Assembly (NCBI RefSeq): GCF_003049725.1
Contig: NZ_QAGM01000014.1
Span: forward strand, 24,857 to 88,856
Origin: Oceanimonas marisflavi
GTDB taxonomy: Bacteria > Pseudomonadota > Gammaproteobacteria > Enterobacterales > Aeromonadaceae
Direction: 5' to 3'
Length of the DNA stretch: 64,000 nucleotides
Of this stretch, positions 53,799 through 64,000 are shown one piece after another. Made by a program: the position numbers and the translations under genes. Position 1 is the first letter of the stretch; every line of letters starts with the position of its first letter. Below the pieces are notes generated by a model. It ran no database searches. It was not told the DNA's origin and worked only from the letters and a program-made list of their open reading frames with translations.

Positions 53799-54461
53799 TT
53801 AACTCCTGAACAATCGGGAATATTGGGTTTCATGCAGGGCGCTGGCCTGCACCTGACCGGGCAAGCCCAGCCCCAGCTGGTTATCGTCAAGGGATTCGGC
53901 CAGCGCCAGCGCCTCGCTTAACGCCGGTTTCAGCGCCAGCAGCAGCCGCTGTGCGGCGGTCTGCCCCAAGGGCAGGGTCTTGCTGGCCACCGCCAGCTGG
54001 TTCTCCAGCCAGCTCCAGGCAAAACCCAGGGCGGCGGTACGGGCGTTCAGCCCCCACTGCCGTGCCGCCAGTGCCCAGGCGCACATCAGTGCCGGCGGCT
54101 CGGGCAGCATGGCCACCTCCACCCCCTGCCCCTTCAGCAGCCGCACCAGCGCCAGGGCCTGCTGCTCGTCTTCAAACAGCAGCTCGCGGGTCTCCCGGCT
54201 GGCGCGAATAAAATCGCTCCAGTACGCCACCGCTTCATGCTGCCCGCGCTCAAGGCCGTGATACGCACGCAGCAGCACCGGCAAGTCGAGGTGGGCCAGC
54301 CCTTGCAGAGTGACGGTGAGCCAGTCATTAAGCTCGGCTTCATGGGTTACCCAGCCCAGCTCAATGGCCGACTCCAGCCCGGCGGACCAGGCAAAGCCGC
54401 CAATGGGCAGCGAAGGGCTGGCCAGGTGCAGCAGCCCCAGCAGCTCGCTGTCAGTGATCAT
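53799..54461 (-). CDS. ureF: Urease accessory protein UreF
   Basis: 220 residues, all-helical partner of UreD and UreG that acts as a fidelity factor for nickel loading. [20 protein letters not shown] and [18 protein letters not shown] are the conserved N-terminus; [20 protein letters not shown] and [17 protein letters not shown] follow. The ATG at 54461 lies within the end of ureE (11-base overlap); upstream in-frame starts would read through the histidine-rich tail of ureE. Confidence 0.95.
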   Translation of the reverse strand: MITDSELLGLLHLASPSLPIGGFAWSAGLESAIELGWVTHEAELNDWLTVTLQGLAHLDLPVLLRAYHGLERGQHEAVAYWSDFIRASRETRELLFEDEQQALALVRLLKGQGVEVAMLPEPPALMCAWALAARQWGLNARTAALGFAWSWLENQLAVASKTLPLGQTAAQRLLLALKPALSEALALAESLDDNQLGLGLPGQVQASALHETQYSRLFRS

Positions 54462-54903
54462 GATGATGATGGCCGCCCAGGCCGTGATAGGCGCCGGACT
54501 CGGGATTAAAGGGGGCCTGCTCACGCTCCAGCCGCAGGCCCAGATGCTCGGCCAGGTGCTCCAGCACATGGTCCGGCGCAAAACGCAGCCAGCGCTCGCC
54601 TATCTCCAGGGTCACATGGCGGTTGCCCAAGTGATAGCAGGCCCGGGCAAAGGCGGGCCAGTCGGGGGCATGGGCGGTGACCACCGGCTCGGCGCCGGCG
54701 CGTACCTCAAATACCCGGCCACATTCGCTCACCAGTTTGTCGCCGGCCATCAGCACTCTGCCCCGCTCCAGAAACAGGCCCAGCTCCATGCCGCCGTCGC
54801 TGACGGCGCGCAACCGTCCTTTCTGGCGCAGCTCAAAGGGCAGGGTCAGGGTGTCGTCGGCAGGCCGGGCACTTTGCCCCTCGTTATGGGTAATGTTCAG
54901 CAT
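54451..54903 (-). CDS. ureE: Urease accessory nickel metallochaperone UreE
   Basis: 150 residues. N-terminal peptide-binding domain (LTLPFELRQKGRLRAVSDGG), then the metal-binding core VVTAHAPDWPAFARACYHLG followed by NRHVTLEIGERWLRFAPDHV, with the HLGNRH histidine pair. The tail ends [11 protein letters not shown], a short histidine-rich nickel store like that of Klebsiella UreE. Confidence 0.96.
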   Translation of the reverse strand: MLNITHNEGQSARPADDTLTLPFELRQKGRLRAVSDGGMELGLFLERGRVLMAGDKLVSECGRVFEVRAGAEPVVTAHAPDWPAFARACYHLGNRHVTLEIGERWLRFAPDHVLEHLAEHLGLRLEREQAPFNPESGAYHGLGGHHHHDH

Positions 54904-54915
54904 GAAGGCTCCTTG

Positions 54916-56618
<1,703 letters not shown>

Positions 56619-56622
<4 letters not shown>

Positions 56623-56939
56623 TGCTGCTCTCCTTCCAGCGGGCCCATCACGTCGCCGCGAAACCCATACACATGGCGTTTACCGCCCATGGCCACCAGG
56701 GTCACGGTACGGTGCTGACCCGGCTCAAAGCGCACGGCGGTGCCGGCGGCAATGTCGAGACGAAAGCCCCGGGCACGGCCCCGCAGAAATTCCAGCGCCG
56801 GGTTGACCTCGGCAAAGTGATAGTGGGAGCCCACCTGAATGGGCCGGTCGCCGGTGTTGGCCACGGTAAGAGTGCGCCGCTCGCGCCCGGCATTCAGCTC
56901 AATGTCGCCGGCGGCCAGTTGCAGTTCTCCCGGAATCAT
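56619..56939 (-). CDS. ureB: Urease beta subunit
   Basis: 106 residues, the length of separate UreB in enterobacteria (not fused to UreA as in Helicobacter). It begins [18 protein letters not shown] and has [40 protein letters not shown] and [20 protein letters not shown]. It is structural, at the surface of the alpha subunit. Confidence 0.98.
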
Positions 56940-56948
56940 GATGTCTCC

Positions 56949-57251
56949 TTACTGAATGGGATCATGCAATGTCACCAGTTTGGTGCCGTCGGGAAAGGTG
57001 GCTTCCACCTGCACTTCCTTCACCAGCTCGGGCACGCCGTCCATCACCTGCGCCCGGCTCAGCCAGGTGCGGCCCTCGCCCATCAGTTCGGCCACGGTGC
57101 GGCCATCGCGGGCCCCTTCCATGATCGCCGCCGACAGGTAGGCCACCGCCTCGGGGTAGTTAAGGCGCAGGCCCCTGGCCAGCCGGCGTTCAGCCAGCAG
57201 GGCGGCGGTAAACAGCAGCAGCTTGTCTTTTTCTCTCGGGCTGAGCTCCAT
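56949..57251 (-). CDS. ureA: Urease gamma subunit
   Basis: 100 residues. [60 protein letters not shown] and [20 protein letters not shown], ending LVTLHDPIQ, are textbook UreA. It is separate from UreB, ten bases upstream of it. Confidence 0.98.
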   Translation of the reverse strand: MELSPREKDKLLLFTAALLAERRLARGLRLNYPEAVAYLSAAIMEGARDGRTVAELMGEGRTWLSRAQVMDGVPELVKEVQVEATFPDGTKLVTLHDPIQ

Positions 57252-57275
57252 CGTGCATACTCCACTTGCAAAAAT

Positions 57276-58133
57276 TCAGGTAAACCAGATGCGGGGAAAG
57301 CTGGCTTCACGCCCCAGCACGGCCGGGCGAAGCTGCTCCCAGGCCGCCCACATGCCGGTGCGGCAATCGTTCATGTCGCTGCCCAGGTAGCGCACCAGCA
57401 GCACGCCCAGTCGCTCGGTGATGGTAAAGCCGGCCGACAGCGTCTCGCGCAGGCCGGCAATGAGTTCATCGTTCAGCCCCGGCCCTGCCGCCAGCAGAGT
57501 GCCAAACACACAGCCGCCGTTGAGGCCGGCCCGCCCCCGATGCAGCGCATCTCCGGCGTTCAGCTGCAAGCGTTCGTTAAACAGCAGGCGGCCGCCCCGC
57601 CACAGTTGCAGCCGCTGGGTGAGGCTGCCGTCGTCAAACCAGTGCTCGCCGGCGGGGCGGCCCAGACACACCAGCTCCCAGCCGATAAAACGGGCGCCTT
57701 GCGCCAGTTCAATGTGGGTGTCGAGCAGCGCGTTGGCACCCTGGAATACAATGGTTTCCTGAGGCAGCCATTCGCATTCGGCGTTTTCCTCCAGTTGCAG
57801 GCGCACTTGCTGACCCTGGGCCACGCCGGCGCTGTCTTGCCGGTAGACCTTGCCCGCCGAGGGGGTGGTGAGCAGGCTTTGGCTGTGCGCCTGCGCCTGC
57901 ACCTCAATGCGCAGCCGATCTCCCGATACCAGGCCGCCGGGTGGGTGCAAGAGATAAAGGTGGCAGGTGGCCCCCTCCGGATAAAACGGGCGCTGAATAC
58001 GCAAGGGGCCCGTAAAGGTCATGCCCCTGAGCTGCGTTTTATCAGCGCCGGCGGCCAGTTGCAGGCTCAGGTGTGCCGGCCAGGATCGGGCCGGACCGTA
58101 ACCGGCGGGCTGGCGAGCGGGGCATTGGTGCAT
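57276..58133 (-). CDS. ureD: Urease accessory protein UreD
   Basis: About 285 residues; scaffold for nickel delivery to the apo-enzyme. It has TFTGPLRIQRPFYPEGATCH, LYLLHPPGGLVSGDRLRIEV, LLTTPSAGKVYRQDSAGVAQ, ECEWLPQETIVFQGANALLD and the C-terminal GVLLVRYLGSDMNDCRTGMW. The start is uncertain: the ATG at 58133 fits the family, while an in-frame ATG at 58169 adds 12 residues; neither has a strong ribosome site. It is the first gene of the operon, divergent from torE. Confidence 0.94.
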   Translation of the reverse strand: MHQCPARQPAGYGPARSWPAHLSLQLAAGADKTQLRGMTFTGPLRIQRPFYPEGATCHLYLLHPPGGLVSGDRLRIEVQAQAHSQSLLTTPSAGKVYRQDSAGVAQGQQVRLQLEENAECEWLPQETIVFQGANALLDTHIELAQGARFIGWELVCLGRPAGEHWFDDGSLTQRLQLWRGGRLLFNERLQLNAGDALHRGRAGLNGGCVFGTLLAAGPGLNDELIAGLRETLSAGFTITERLGVLLVRYLGSDMNDCRTGMWAAWEQLRPAVLGREASFPRIWFT

Positions 58134-58387
58134 AACGTTATCCGGACCATGTTGAATGACGTGACACATGCATTAACTGCGCCAAAACCAAAAAACGATT
58201 TAAAAACATTAAATTATGAAACAAAGGTCACAAATCAACCAAAGCAGAGTAAATTCAATTGAGTCCTCAGCACCAGGCTGGCACAGTACTTCATGCAAAG
58301 GCACCATTCTGGTGCAACCTGTCATTTAAAAAATAGCAGCCCGCGGGAAAGACATATGGGCATATAAGCGGCAGGACCGTGGCAGCC

Positions 58388-58436
58388 TTGACCGGGATCA
58401 ACTAAACCATGGAAAGCAACACTTATACTTTGCCCA
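58388..58436 (+). promoter_or_regulatory. Predicted FNR-dependent promoter of torECAD
   Basis: TTGAC-CGGG-ATCAA at 58388-58401 matches nine of ten bases of the FNR/Anr consensus. A -10-like TATACT lies at 58424-58429, so the start would be near 58436. The box centre is then at -41.5, the class II activator position. It is in the 364-base gap between ureD and torE; the rest of the gap is AT-rich near ureD and must carry the urease promoter. I could not identify TorR boxes. Confidence 0.75.
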
Positions 58437-58497
58437 AGCTCTGGCAGTCATCGTGGCTTGACGCTGCAATCCTGCAAAAGGAAACAAGGGACCCACC

Positions 58498-58665
58498 ATG
58501 AACAACAAAACCCCCGACCGTGTACCCACAAAGGGGCGAGAGTGGCTGTCGCTGCTCTTGCTCACCCTGGTGCTCTTTCCCGTGCTCAGCATTATCTGCG
58601 TTGGCGGCTACGGCTTTGCCGTGTGGATGCTGCAACTGATCTTTGGCCCCCCCGGTCACGGTTAA
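58498..58665 (+). CDS. torE: Small membrane protein TorE (NapE/TorE family)
   Basis: 55 residues. A charged N-terminus (TPDRVPTKGREWLSLLLLTL) leads into one membrane helix and the family ending GGYGFAVWMLQLIFGPPGHG. TorE proteins precede TMAO reductase genes in Shewanella and Vibrio; their role is unclear. A purine-rich stretch (AAAGGAAACAAGGG) lies ahead of the ATG. Confidence 0.9.
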   Translation: MNNKTPDRVPTKGREWLSLLLLTLVLFPVLSIICVGGYGFAVWMLQLIFGPPGHG

Positions 58666-58707
58666 AGCGCCCCCATCTGAATTCGACTTTGTGAAGTGAG
58701 CAGCACC

Positions 58708-59895
58708 ATGAAAAATCTTATCTGCAAACTCTGGAATACACTCAGACGCCCGGCGGTTCATCTCAGCCTGGGCGCCGTGACCCTGGTGAGCTTTGTGGCC
58801 GGCATTATCTTCTGGGGCGGCTTCAATACCGCGCTGGAAGCCACCAACACCGAAACCTTCTGCATCAGTTGTCACGAGATGCAGGACAACCCCTATCAGG
58901 AGCTGCAGGGCACGGTGCACTGGTCCAACCGCTCGGGCGTGCGCGCTACCTGCCCCGACTGTCACGTGCCCCACGACTGGACCGACAAGATCGCCCGCAA
59001 GATGCAGGCCAGCAAGGAAGTCTGGGGCAAGGTCTTCGGCACCATCGACACCCGGGAGAAGTTTCTGGACAAACGCCTGGAGCTGGCTCAGCACGAGTGG
59101 GCCCGGTTTTCCGCCAACGGCTCGCTGGAATGCCGTAACTGCCACGACTACAACAGCATGAACTGGGACGTCATGTCCGACAAGGCCAAACGCTTTATGA
59201 AGCCCGCCGCCGAGCGCAACCAGAGCTGTATTGACTGTCACAAGGGCATTGCCCACCACCTGCCCGAGCAGATGACCTTCAAGGATCCGGCGCTGGATCA
59301 GCTGGAGCAGCGCGCTCAGGGCCTGAGCCCGAATGAAGGTGAAAGCTATTACACCGTCAGGGCCATCACCCTGTATCTGGACGAAGCCCGTACTCAAGCC
59401 GCCGGCGAGCTGGAAGCCGCCAGCCCGGTGAAAGTGCTGGAAGAAAGCGGCGACAGCGTCAAGCTGCTGGTGCCGGCCTGGCGCAAAACCCGGGGCTTTG
59501 GCCGGGTGCTGTATGAAGACTTTGGCATGAACATCACCAGCCTGGTGCTGGAAAAGGAAGTGGCTCAGGACGACGGTCTGGTGAGCGTACTCGATGAAGC
59601 CAGGGTGGATGATCTGACCGGACTGCCCTGGGAGCCGGTGGAAGTCGCGCTGTGGGCCGAAGAAGGCGCCCTGCTGCCAGAGGCCGAAGAGCTCTGGGGC
59701 TACGCCCGCGACACTTATCGCTCCGCCTGCAGCGTGTGCCATTCCCAGCCGGCCGAGGCGCATTTTGACGCCAATACCTGGCCGGGCATGTTTGCCGGCA
59801 TGGTGGGCTTTACCAACATGGACGCCGACACCCAGGCTCTGGTACTCAAGTATCTGCAGAAACATTCGTCCGACTACAGCGACGGCGCGCATTAA
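58708..59895 (+). CDS. torC: Pentahaem c-type cytochrome TorC
   Basis: 395 residues; NapC/NirT-family membrane-anchored cytochrome passing electrons from the quinol pool to TorA in the periplasm. N-terminal membrane anchor AVHLSLGAVTLVSFVAGIIF. Five haem sites are visible: CISCH, CPDCH, CRNCH, CIDCH in the NapC-like part, and CSVCH in the C-terminal domain that is typical of TorC. The ATG at 58708 is preferred; a GTG 12 bases upstream is possible. Confidence 0.96.
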   Translation: MKNLICKLWNTLRRPAVHLSLGAVTLVSFVAGIIFWGGFNTALEATNTETFCISCHEMQDNPYQELQGTVHWSNRSGVRATCPDCHVPHDWTDKIARKMQASKEVWGKVFGTIDTREKFLDKRLELAQHEWARFSANGSLECRNCHDYNSMNWDVMSDKAKRFMKPAAERNQSCIDCHKGIAHHLPEQMTFKDPALDQLEQRAQGLSPNEGESYYTVRAITLYLDEARTQAAGELEAASPVKVLEESGDSVKLLVPAWRKTRGFGRVLYEDFGMNITSLVLEKEVAQDDGLVSVLDEARVDDLTGLPWEPVEVALWAEEGALLPEAEELWGYARDTYRSACSVCHSQPAEAHFDANTWPGMFAGMVGFTNMDADTQALVLKYLQKHSSDYSDGAH

Positions 59896-59907
59896 GGAGA
59901 GAACAAC

Positions 59908-62376
59908 ATGGCAATTTCGAGAAGACGTTTTCTTCAGGGGCTGGCGGCAGGCTCTGCCGCGGCCCTGATTGGCCCCGGCCTGCTGGTGCGCACTGCCGAG
60001 GCCGCCGTCACCGCCGAGGGCAGCTGGAAAATGGCCGGCTCTCACTGGGGCGCCTTCAGGGCGCTGGTGAAAGGCGGTGTGGTGGCCGAGGTCAAGCCCT
60101 TTGAGCTGGACCAGCACCCCACCGACATGCTCAATGGCATCAAGGGCCTGATTTACAACCCGTCACGCATTCGCTACCCCATGGTGCGTCTGGACTGGCT
60201 GAAGCATCGTCACAACAGCGACACGGCTCAGCGCGGTGACAACCGCTTTGTGCGGGTGACCTGGGACGAAGCCCTGGATCTGTTTCACGAAGAGCTGGAA
60301 CGCATTCAGACCCAGTATGGCCCCTGGGCCCTGTATGCCGGCGCCACCGGCTGGCGCCAGACCGGCCAGTTCCACAGCTGCGGCAGCCACATGCAGCGGG
60401 GCGTGAACCTGCACGGCAACTTTGTCAGCAAGGTAGGCGACTACTCCACCGGCGCCGGCCAGGTGATCATGCCTTATGTACTGGGCTCCACCGAGGTCTA
60501 TGACCAGGGCACCTCCTGGCCGCTGATCCTGGAAAACACCAACACCCTGATTTTGTGGGCCAACGATCCGGTCAAGAACCTGCAGGTGGGCTGGAACTGT
60601 GAAACCCACCAGTCCTACGGTTATCTGGCGCAACTGAAGGAAAAGGTCGCCAGGGGCGAGATCCGCGTTATCTGTGTGGATCCGGTGCACTCCAAAACCC
60701 GGCAGTACCTGGACTGTGAGCGCCAGTACATCAATCCGCAGACCGACGTGGCCTTTATGCTGGCCATCGCCCACACCCTGTACAGTGAAAAGCTGCACGA
60801 CGAAAAATTCCTCGGCACCTACACTCTGGGGTTTGAGCCCTTTATGGACTACGTGCTGGGCAAAACCGAAGACAAGGTGGAAAAGACCCCGGAATGGGCC
60901 GCCGCCATCTGTGGCATCGACGCCGATACCATTCGCGATTTTGCCCGCCTGCTGGCCTCGGGCCGCACCCAGCTGATGTTCGGCTGGGCCATTCAGCGTC
61001 AGCAGCACGGCGAGCAGCCCTACTGGGCCGGCGCCGTGCTGGCCGCCATGCTGGGCCAGATTGGCCTGCCCGGCGGTGGCATCAGCTATGCCCATCACTA
61101 CAGCTCCATCGGTGTGCCCGGCACCTCGGCCAGTGCGCCGGGCGGTTTTCCCCGCAACCTGGATCCGGGCAAAAAGCCGGTGCACGACAACGAAGACTTT
61201 AAGGGCGCCAGCCGTATTATTCCGGTGGCCCGCTGGATCGACTGCCTGCTGGAGCCGGGCGGCAAAATTCAGTACAACGGCGGCGAAGTGACCTTCCCCG
61301 ACGTGAAAATGTGCGTGTTCAGCGGCTGCAACCCCTGGCATCACCACCAGGATCACAACCGCATGAAGCAGGCATTCCGCAAGCTGGAAACCGTGGTGAC
61401 CATCGATTATTCCTGGAACGCCACCTGCCGCTTCTCGGATCTGGTGCTGCCCGCCTGTACCCAGTTTGAGCGCAACGACATCGACATTTACGGCTCCTAC
61501 GTCAAGCGCGGCCTGCTGGCCATGCACAAGCTGGTGGACCCGCTGTTCCATTCCCGCAGCGACTTCGATATTTTCACCGATCTGTGCCGCCGCTACGGCC
61601 GTCACGAGGAATACACTCAGGGCAAGGACGAGCGCCAGTGGCTGATGCAGCTCTATAACGAGTGTAAAGAGGCCAATAAAGACAGCTACCCCATGCCCGA
61701 GTTCGACGAGTTCTGGGAAAAGGGCTATGTGGACTTTGGCGAGGGTGAAAACTGGGTGCGCCACGCCGATTTCCGTGAAGACCCGGAAGTGAACGCCGTG
61801 GGCACGCCGTCCGGCTTTATCGAGATCAGCAGCCGCAAAATCGGCAGCTACGGCTACGACGACTGCAAATCCCACCCGGTATGGATGGAAAAAGCCGAGC
61901 GCTCCCACGGTGGTCCCGGCTCCGACAAGTACCCGCTGTGGCTGCAGTCGGTGCACCCGGATCAGCGTCTGCACTCCCAGCTGTGCGAGTCGGACGAATA
62001 CCGCGCCACCTATGCGGTACAGGGCCGTGAACCCATTTACATCAGCCCCGAGGATGCCGCCGCCCGCGGTATTGCCGACGGCGATCTGGTGCGGGTATTT
62101 AACGGCCGGGGCCAGCTGCTGGCCGGCGCCCGGGTCTCGGATCTCTACCCAAGCGGCGTGGTACGCATTCACGAAGGGGCCTGGTATGGCCCGGTGGATG
62201 CCAGCATTGGCGCCCTGGATACCTATGGTGACCCCAATACCCTGACTCTGGATCTGGGCACCTCCAAACTGGCCCAGGCTCCCAGCGCCAACACCTGCCT
62301 GGTGGACATCGAGAAATTTACCGGCGAGGTGCCGGCGGTCATGTCCTTTGGCGGCCCACAGATGGTGGAGATTTAA
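59908..62376 (+). CDS. torA: Trimethylamine-N-oxide reductase TorA (periplasmic molybdoenzyme)
   Basis: 822 residues. It begins with a twin-arginine signal ([19 protein letters not shown]), so it is exported folded with its molybdopterin-guanine dinucleotide cofactor. Signs of the DMSO-reductase family are [60 protein letters not shown], and [21 protein letters not shown] serine Mo ligand is expected in the [16 protein letters not shown] region. It lies between torC and torD in the usual order. Confidence 0.96.
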   Translation: MAISRRRFLQGLAAGSAAALIGPGLLVRTAEAAVTAEGSWKMAGSHWGAFRALVKGGVVAEVKPFELDQHPTDMLNGIKGLIYNPSRIRYPMVRLDWLKHRHNSDTAQRGDNRFVRVTWDEALDLFHEELERIQTQYGPWALYAGATGWRQTGQFHSCGSHMQRGVNLHGNFVSKVGDYSTGAGQVIMPYVLGSTEVYDQGTSWPLILENTNTLILWANDPVKNLQVGWNCETHQSYGYLAQLKEKVARGEIRVICVDPVHSKTRQYLDCERQYINPQTDVAFMLAIAHTLYSEKLHDEKFLGTYTLGFEPFMDYVLGKTEDKVEKTPEWAAAICGIDADTIRDFARLLASGRTQLMFGWAIQRQQHGEQPYWAGAVLAAMLGQIGLPGGGISYAHHYSSIGVPGTSASAPGGFPRNLDPGKKPVHDNEDFKGASRIIPVARWIDCLLEPGGKIQYNGGEVTFPDVKMCVFSGCNPWHHHQDHNRMKQAFRKLETVVTIDYSWNATCRFSDLVLPACTQFERNDIDIYGSYVKRGLLAMHKLVDPLFHSRSDFDIFTDLCRRYGRHEEYTQGKDERQWLMQLYNECKEANKDSYPMPEFDEFWEKGYVDFGEGENWVRHADFREDPEVNAVGTPSGFIEISSRKIGSYGYDDCKSHPVWMEKAERSHGGPGSDKYPLWLQSVHPDQRLHSQLCESDEYRATYAVQGREPIYISPEDAAARGIADGDLVRVFNGRGQLLAGARVSDLYPSGVVRIHEGAWYGPVDASIGALDTYGDPNTLTLDLGTSKLAQAPSANTCLVDIEKFTGEVPAVMSFGGPQMVEI

Positions 62377-63047
62377 TGACACAGAATACTCTGGCAGGCA
62401 CCAGCCTGCCCTCTTTTTCGAGCGAGCACTGGCAACGGCAGGCTCTGCTGTGCCAGTGGCTGGCCACCCTGATAAGCAAGGAGCTGGACGACACCACGCT
62501 TGAGGCCTATCGGGCCGGTGAGGCCTCGCCCCTGCTGGACTGGCTGAAGGAAGACGGTCTGGCCGATGAAGCCGGTGCCCTGCAGTCGGCCATTGCCGGA
62601 CTCGGCCTGCTGGAACATCCCCGGCTGGAGCTGGCGGCGGACTTCGCCACCCTGTTTTTAAGCGATGCCCGCCACAGCGCCGCGCCCTATGCCTCCTGTT
62701 ATGTCACCGAGCGGGGCGGCTTTATGGCCGGGCCGGCCCAGCGCATGGCAGACCGGCTGGCGGATGCCGGCGTTACCCTGCCCGCCGACTTTAACGAGCC
62801 CGCCGATCATCTGGCGGTGATGCTGGATTATCTTGCCGGCGGCTACCGCCAGCTGGCCGAGCTGGATGGCCCGGCGCAAGCCGGGGTCCGTGCCGGCCTG
62901 GCCCAATTCCTGCGCGAAGAGCTGTGCAACTGGCTGCCCGCCTTCTGCCATCGCTGCCAGCGGCAGAATACCGCCAGCCCCTTCTACCCCGCCCTGGCCA
63001 CCCTTATTACCGCCTTTTGCCGGCAACGCCTGCAGGAAGCCGGCTGA
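62376..63047 (+). CDS. torD: TorA-specific chaperone TorD
   Basis: 223 residues, all-helical. It binds the TorA signal and apoenzyme until the cofactor is inserted. Family features are LELAADFATLFLSDARHSAA followed by PYASCYVTERGGFMAGPA, then EPADHLAVMLDYLAGGYRQL and FLREELCNWLPAFCHRC. The start overlaps the torA stop (TAATG). Confidence 0.93.
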   Translation: MTQNTLAGTSLPSFSSEHWQRQALLCQWLATLISKELDDTTLEAYRAGEASPLLDWLKEDGLADEAGALQSAIAGLGLLEHPRLELAADFATLFLSDARHSAAPYASCYVTERGGFMAGPAQRMADRLADAGVTLPADFNEPADHLAVMLDYLAGGYRQLAELDGPAQAGVRAGLAQFLREELCNWLPAFCHRCQRQNTASPFYPALATLITAFCRQRLQEAG

Positions 63048-63049
63048 TC

Positions 63050-63067
63050 TCCCACGCTCCGCGTGGG
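63050..63067 (+). terminator. Hairpin after torD
   Basis: CCCACGC-TCC-GCGTGGG lies two bases past the torD stop region. There is no T-run, so it may be a REP-like hairpin protecting the transcript end and not a true terminator. Similar CCCACGCTCCGCGTGGG hairpins are common dispersed sequences in gammaproteobacteria. Confidence 0.55.
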
Positions 63068-63086
63068 CGCGAGATATATTCAACGT

Positions 63087-63114
63087 AAAAAAAAAGCCCT
63101 GCTGCTGCAGGGCT
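63087..63114 (-). terminator. Terminator of the NCS1 permease gene
   Basis: On the minus strand AAGCCCTG / CAGGGCTT around a six-base loop is followed by nine T residues. It ends the leftward permease transcript; on the plus strand the hairpin may also slow tor transcription. Confidence 0.88.
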
Positions 63115-63129
63115 TGTCCGTTCGGTAAT

Positions 63130-63150
63130 GGCCCCGCATCGTGCGGGGCC
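63130..63150. repeat. Strong GC hairpin next to the permease stop
   Basis: GGCCCCGCA-TCG-TGCGGGGCC is a perfect nine-base stem with a three-base loop, six bases from the permease stop. There is no T-run, so it is probably a transcript-end stabiliser in tandem with the terminator at 63087. Confidence 0.75.
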
Positions 63151-63155
63151 TGTCA

Positions 63156-64000
63156 TTACTTGCGGAAACGCTGACAGGGTTTCCAGTTCTGCATCAGCAG
63201 GTAGTAGGTGATACCCGCCGGCAGCAGGCTGGCGTACCAGGATACCGAGGAGAAGGTCAGGGCCACCACGGCACCGGCCAGCGCGGCAATCACGGCGGCG
63301 TAGTTCACACCTTTGTAAGGACCGTTCTCGTCATACAGCTTGTCGATATCCAGCTTGCGACGACGCAGGATGAAGTAGTCCACCACCATCACCGCAAAGA
63401 TGGGACCCAGGAAGGCGGAGTAGGTCTGTACGAACATCTGCAGGCCGGCGGAAGACTCTTCCTTCACCAGTTCCCAGGGGAAGGTGCAGAAGGCCAGCAG
63501 ACCCACAATAATGGTGGAGGTGCGGAACTTCAGCTTGAACACGTCCATCAGGATGTAGGTGGGCGGTACCACGTTGTTGAGCACGTTGGTGGTTACCTGG
63601 GCAAAGGCGATGAACAGCAGGGTGATGATCAGCAGCGGGGTGTTGTCCACGGCGCTGGAGAACACCTGGATGGGGTCGGACACACCGGTGGCGCCGGAAA
63701 CCATCAGGCCAATCAGACCCATAAACAGGGTGCAGGGCAGAATGGACATGGCGTAGATGGTGGTCAGCAGACCCGGCTTGGTGCCTTCCTTCAGCTCACG
63801 GGAGTAGTCGCTCACGTTCAGCATCATGGTGCTGTAGATACCCAGGAACAGCATGGTCGCGCCCCAGAAGGGAACACCCCAGGTGCCTTCCATGTTCACC
63901 AGGTTGGCGGTGATTTCGTCGCCGTAGCGGTTGATCACGCTCCAGAACATGTACACCAGCGCCAGCAGAATAAAGCCGCTGCCCACGTTTTCCAGCCACT
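63156..64000 (-). CDS. NCS1-family nucleobase permease, C-terminal part (runs off the right edge)
   Basis: At least 281 residues are present; the N-terminal third lies outside the window. Polytopic, with NLVNMEGTWGVPFWGATMLF, LNVSDYSRELKEGTKPGLL (the conserved NxSDYSR region of Na+/H+-nucleobase symporters), FAQVTTNVLNNVVPPTYILM and FLGPIFAVMVVDYFILRRRK. The family imports cytosine, allantoin, hydantoins or uracil; the substrate cannot be fixed from this part. It converges on the tor operon. Confidence 0.88.
   Translation of the reverse strand, partial: WLENVGSGFILLALVYMFWSVINRYGDEITANLVNMEGTWGVPFWGATMLFLGIYSTMMLNVSDYSRELKEGTKPGLLTTIYAMSILPCTLFMGLIGLMVSGATGVSDPIQVFSSAVDNTPLLIITLLFIAFAQVTTNVLNNVVPPTYILMDVFKLKFRTSTIIVGLLAFCTFPWELVKEESSAGLQMFVQTYSAFLGPIFAVMVVDYFILRRRKLDIDKLYDENGPYKGVNYAAVIAALAGAVVALTFSSVSWYASLLPAGITYYLLMQNWKPCQRFRK

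Noticed and set aside
58279..58296. TGGCAC-N5-TTCAT resembling a sigma-54 promoter before torE
   Set aside because: The -12 element should be TTGC with a T or A; two mismatches at key bases make it weak, and the FNR-type promoter downstream has better spacing.
60163..62382. Long open frame (739 codons) opposite torA
   Set aside because: Antisense shadow of torA; low-complexity translation rich in Gly, Ala, Val and His.

Overview
The window looks like chromosomal DNA of a GC-rich marine gammaproteobacterium, probably of the Aeromonadales (Oceanimonas/Oceanisphaera/Zobellella type). This is inferred from the gene set (TorECAD respiration of TMAO, a LexA-type SOS box on sulA, a sigma-32 promoter on htpG, an RfaH-type ops site, a kps-type capsule locus) and not from any marker gene. 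No rRNA, tRNA or CRISPR array was seen. Both ends cut through genes: a porin on the left and an NCS1 permease on the right.

Layout. 1-12 kb is housekeeping: porin, DinG helicase, a DUF2057 protein, a REP-associated tyrosine transposase (RAYT) with a DUF924 gene, a YjiH-type membrane protein, thiopurine methyltransferase, DUF4250, sulA, hemH, adk and a secreted amidohydrolase. 12.1-15.0 kb is a three-gene operon (membrane alpha/beta hydrolase, cytochrome P450, small membrane protein). 15.1-47.0 kb is an ABC-transporter-dependent capsule locus. kpsS stands first. A JUMPstart/ops site then precedes a lipoprotein gene and kpsD-M-T-E. A serotype-specific centre follows: coiled-coil proteins, a two-domain glycosyltransferase resembling KfoC/PmHAS glycosaminoglycan polymerases, a possible fucosyltransferase, GDP-fucose and GDP-mannose genes, ugd and three more glycosyltransferases. 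rfbBDAC (dTDP-rhamnose) and kpsC close the locus. 47.1-48.9 kb is a toxin-first HipA/HipB-like pair, then htpG and a purine permease. 52.6-58.1 kb is a complete urease operon (ureDABCEFG plus a HupE/UreJ nickel permease). 58.4-63.1 kb is torECAD behind a well-spaced FNR-type promoter.

The capsule genes fit together as a pathway. gmd, fcl, gmm, manC and manB supply and balance GDP-mannose and GDP-fucose; ugd supplies UDP-glucuronate; rfbBDAC supply dTDP-rhamnose. The glycosyltransferases would build the chain, KpsC and KpsS would make the Kdo linker, and KpsMTED would export it. The stretch from about 25.3 to 28.2 kb is visibly AT-rich compared with the rest, which suggests separate acquisition.

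The most unusual theme is how short palindromic repeats are built into gene boundaries. One REP family (core GGGGTCGGAGTCA and a GGAGACA variant, 18 arms at seven loci) accompanies the RAYT gene. At two loci the REP supplies the stop codon of the upstream gene and the start codon plus first codons (MTPTPF) of the downstream gene. A second family (AAGCTGTCAGCT ends) sits at three places in the capsule locus, each overlapping the stop codon of the gene before it. A third type of palindromic pair is inserted in frame between the two halves of kpsC.
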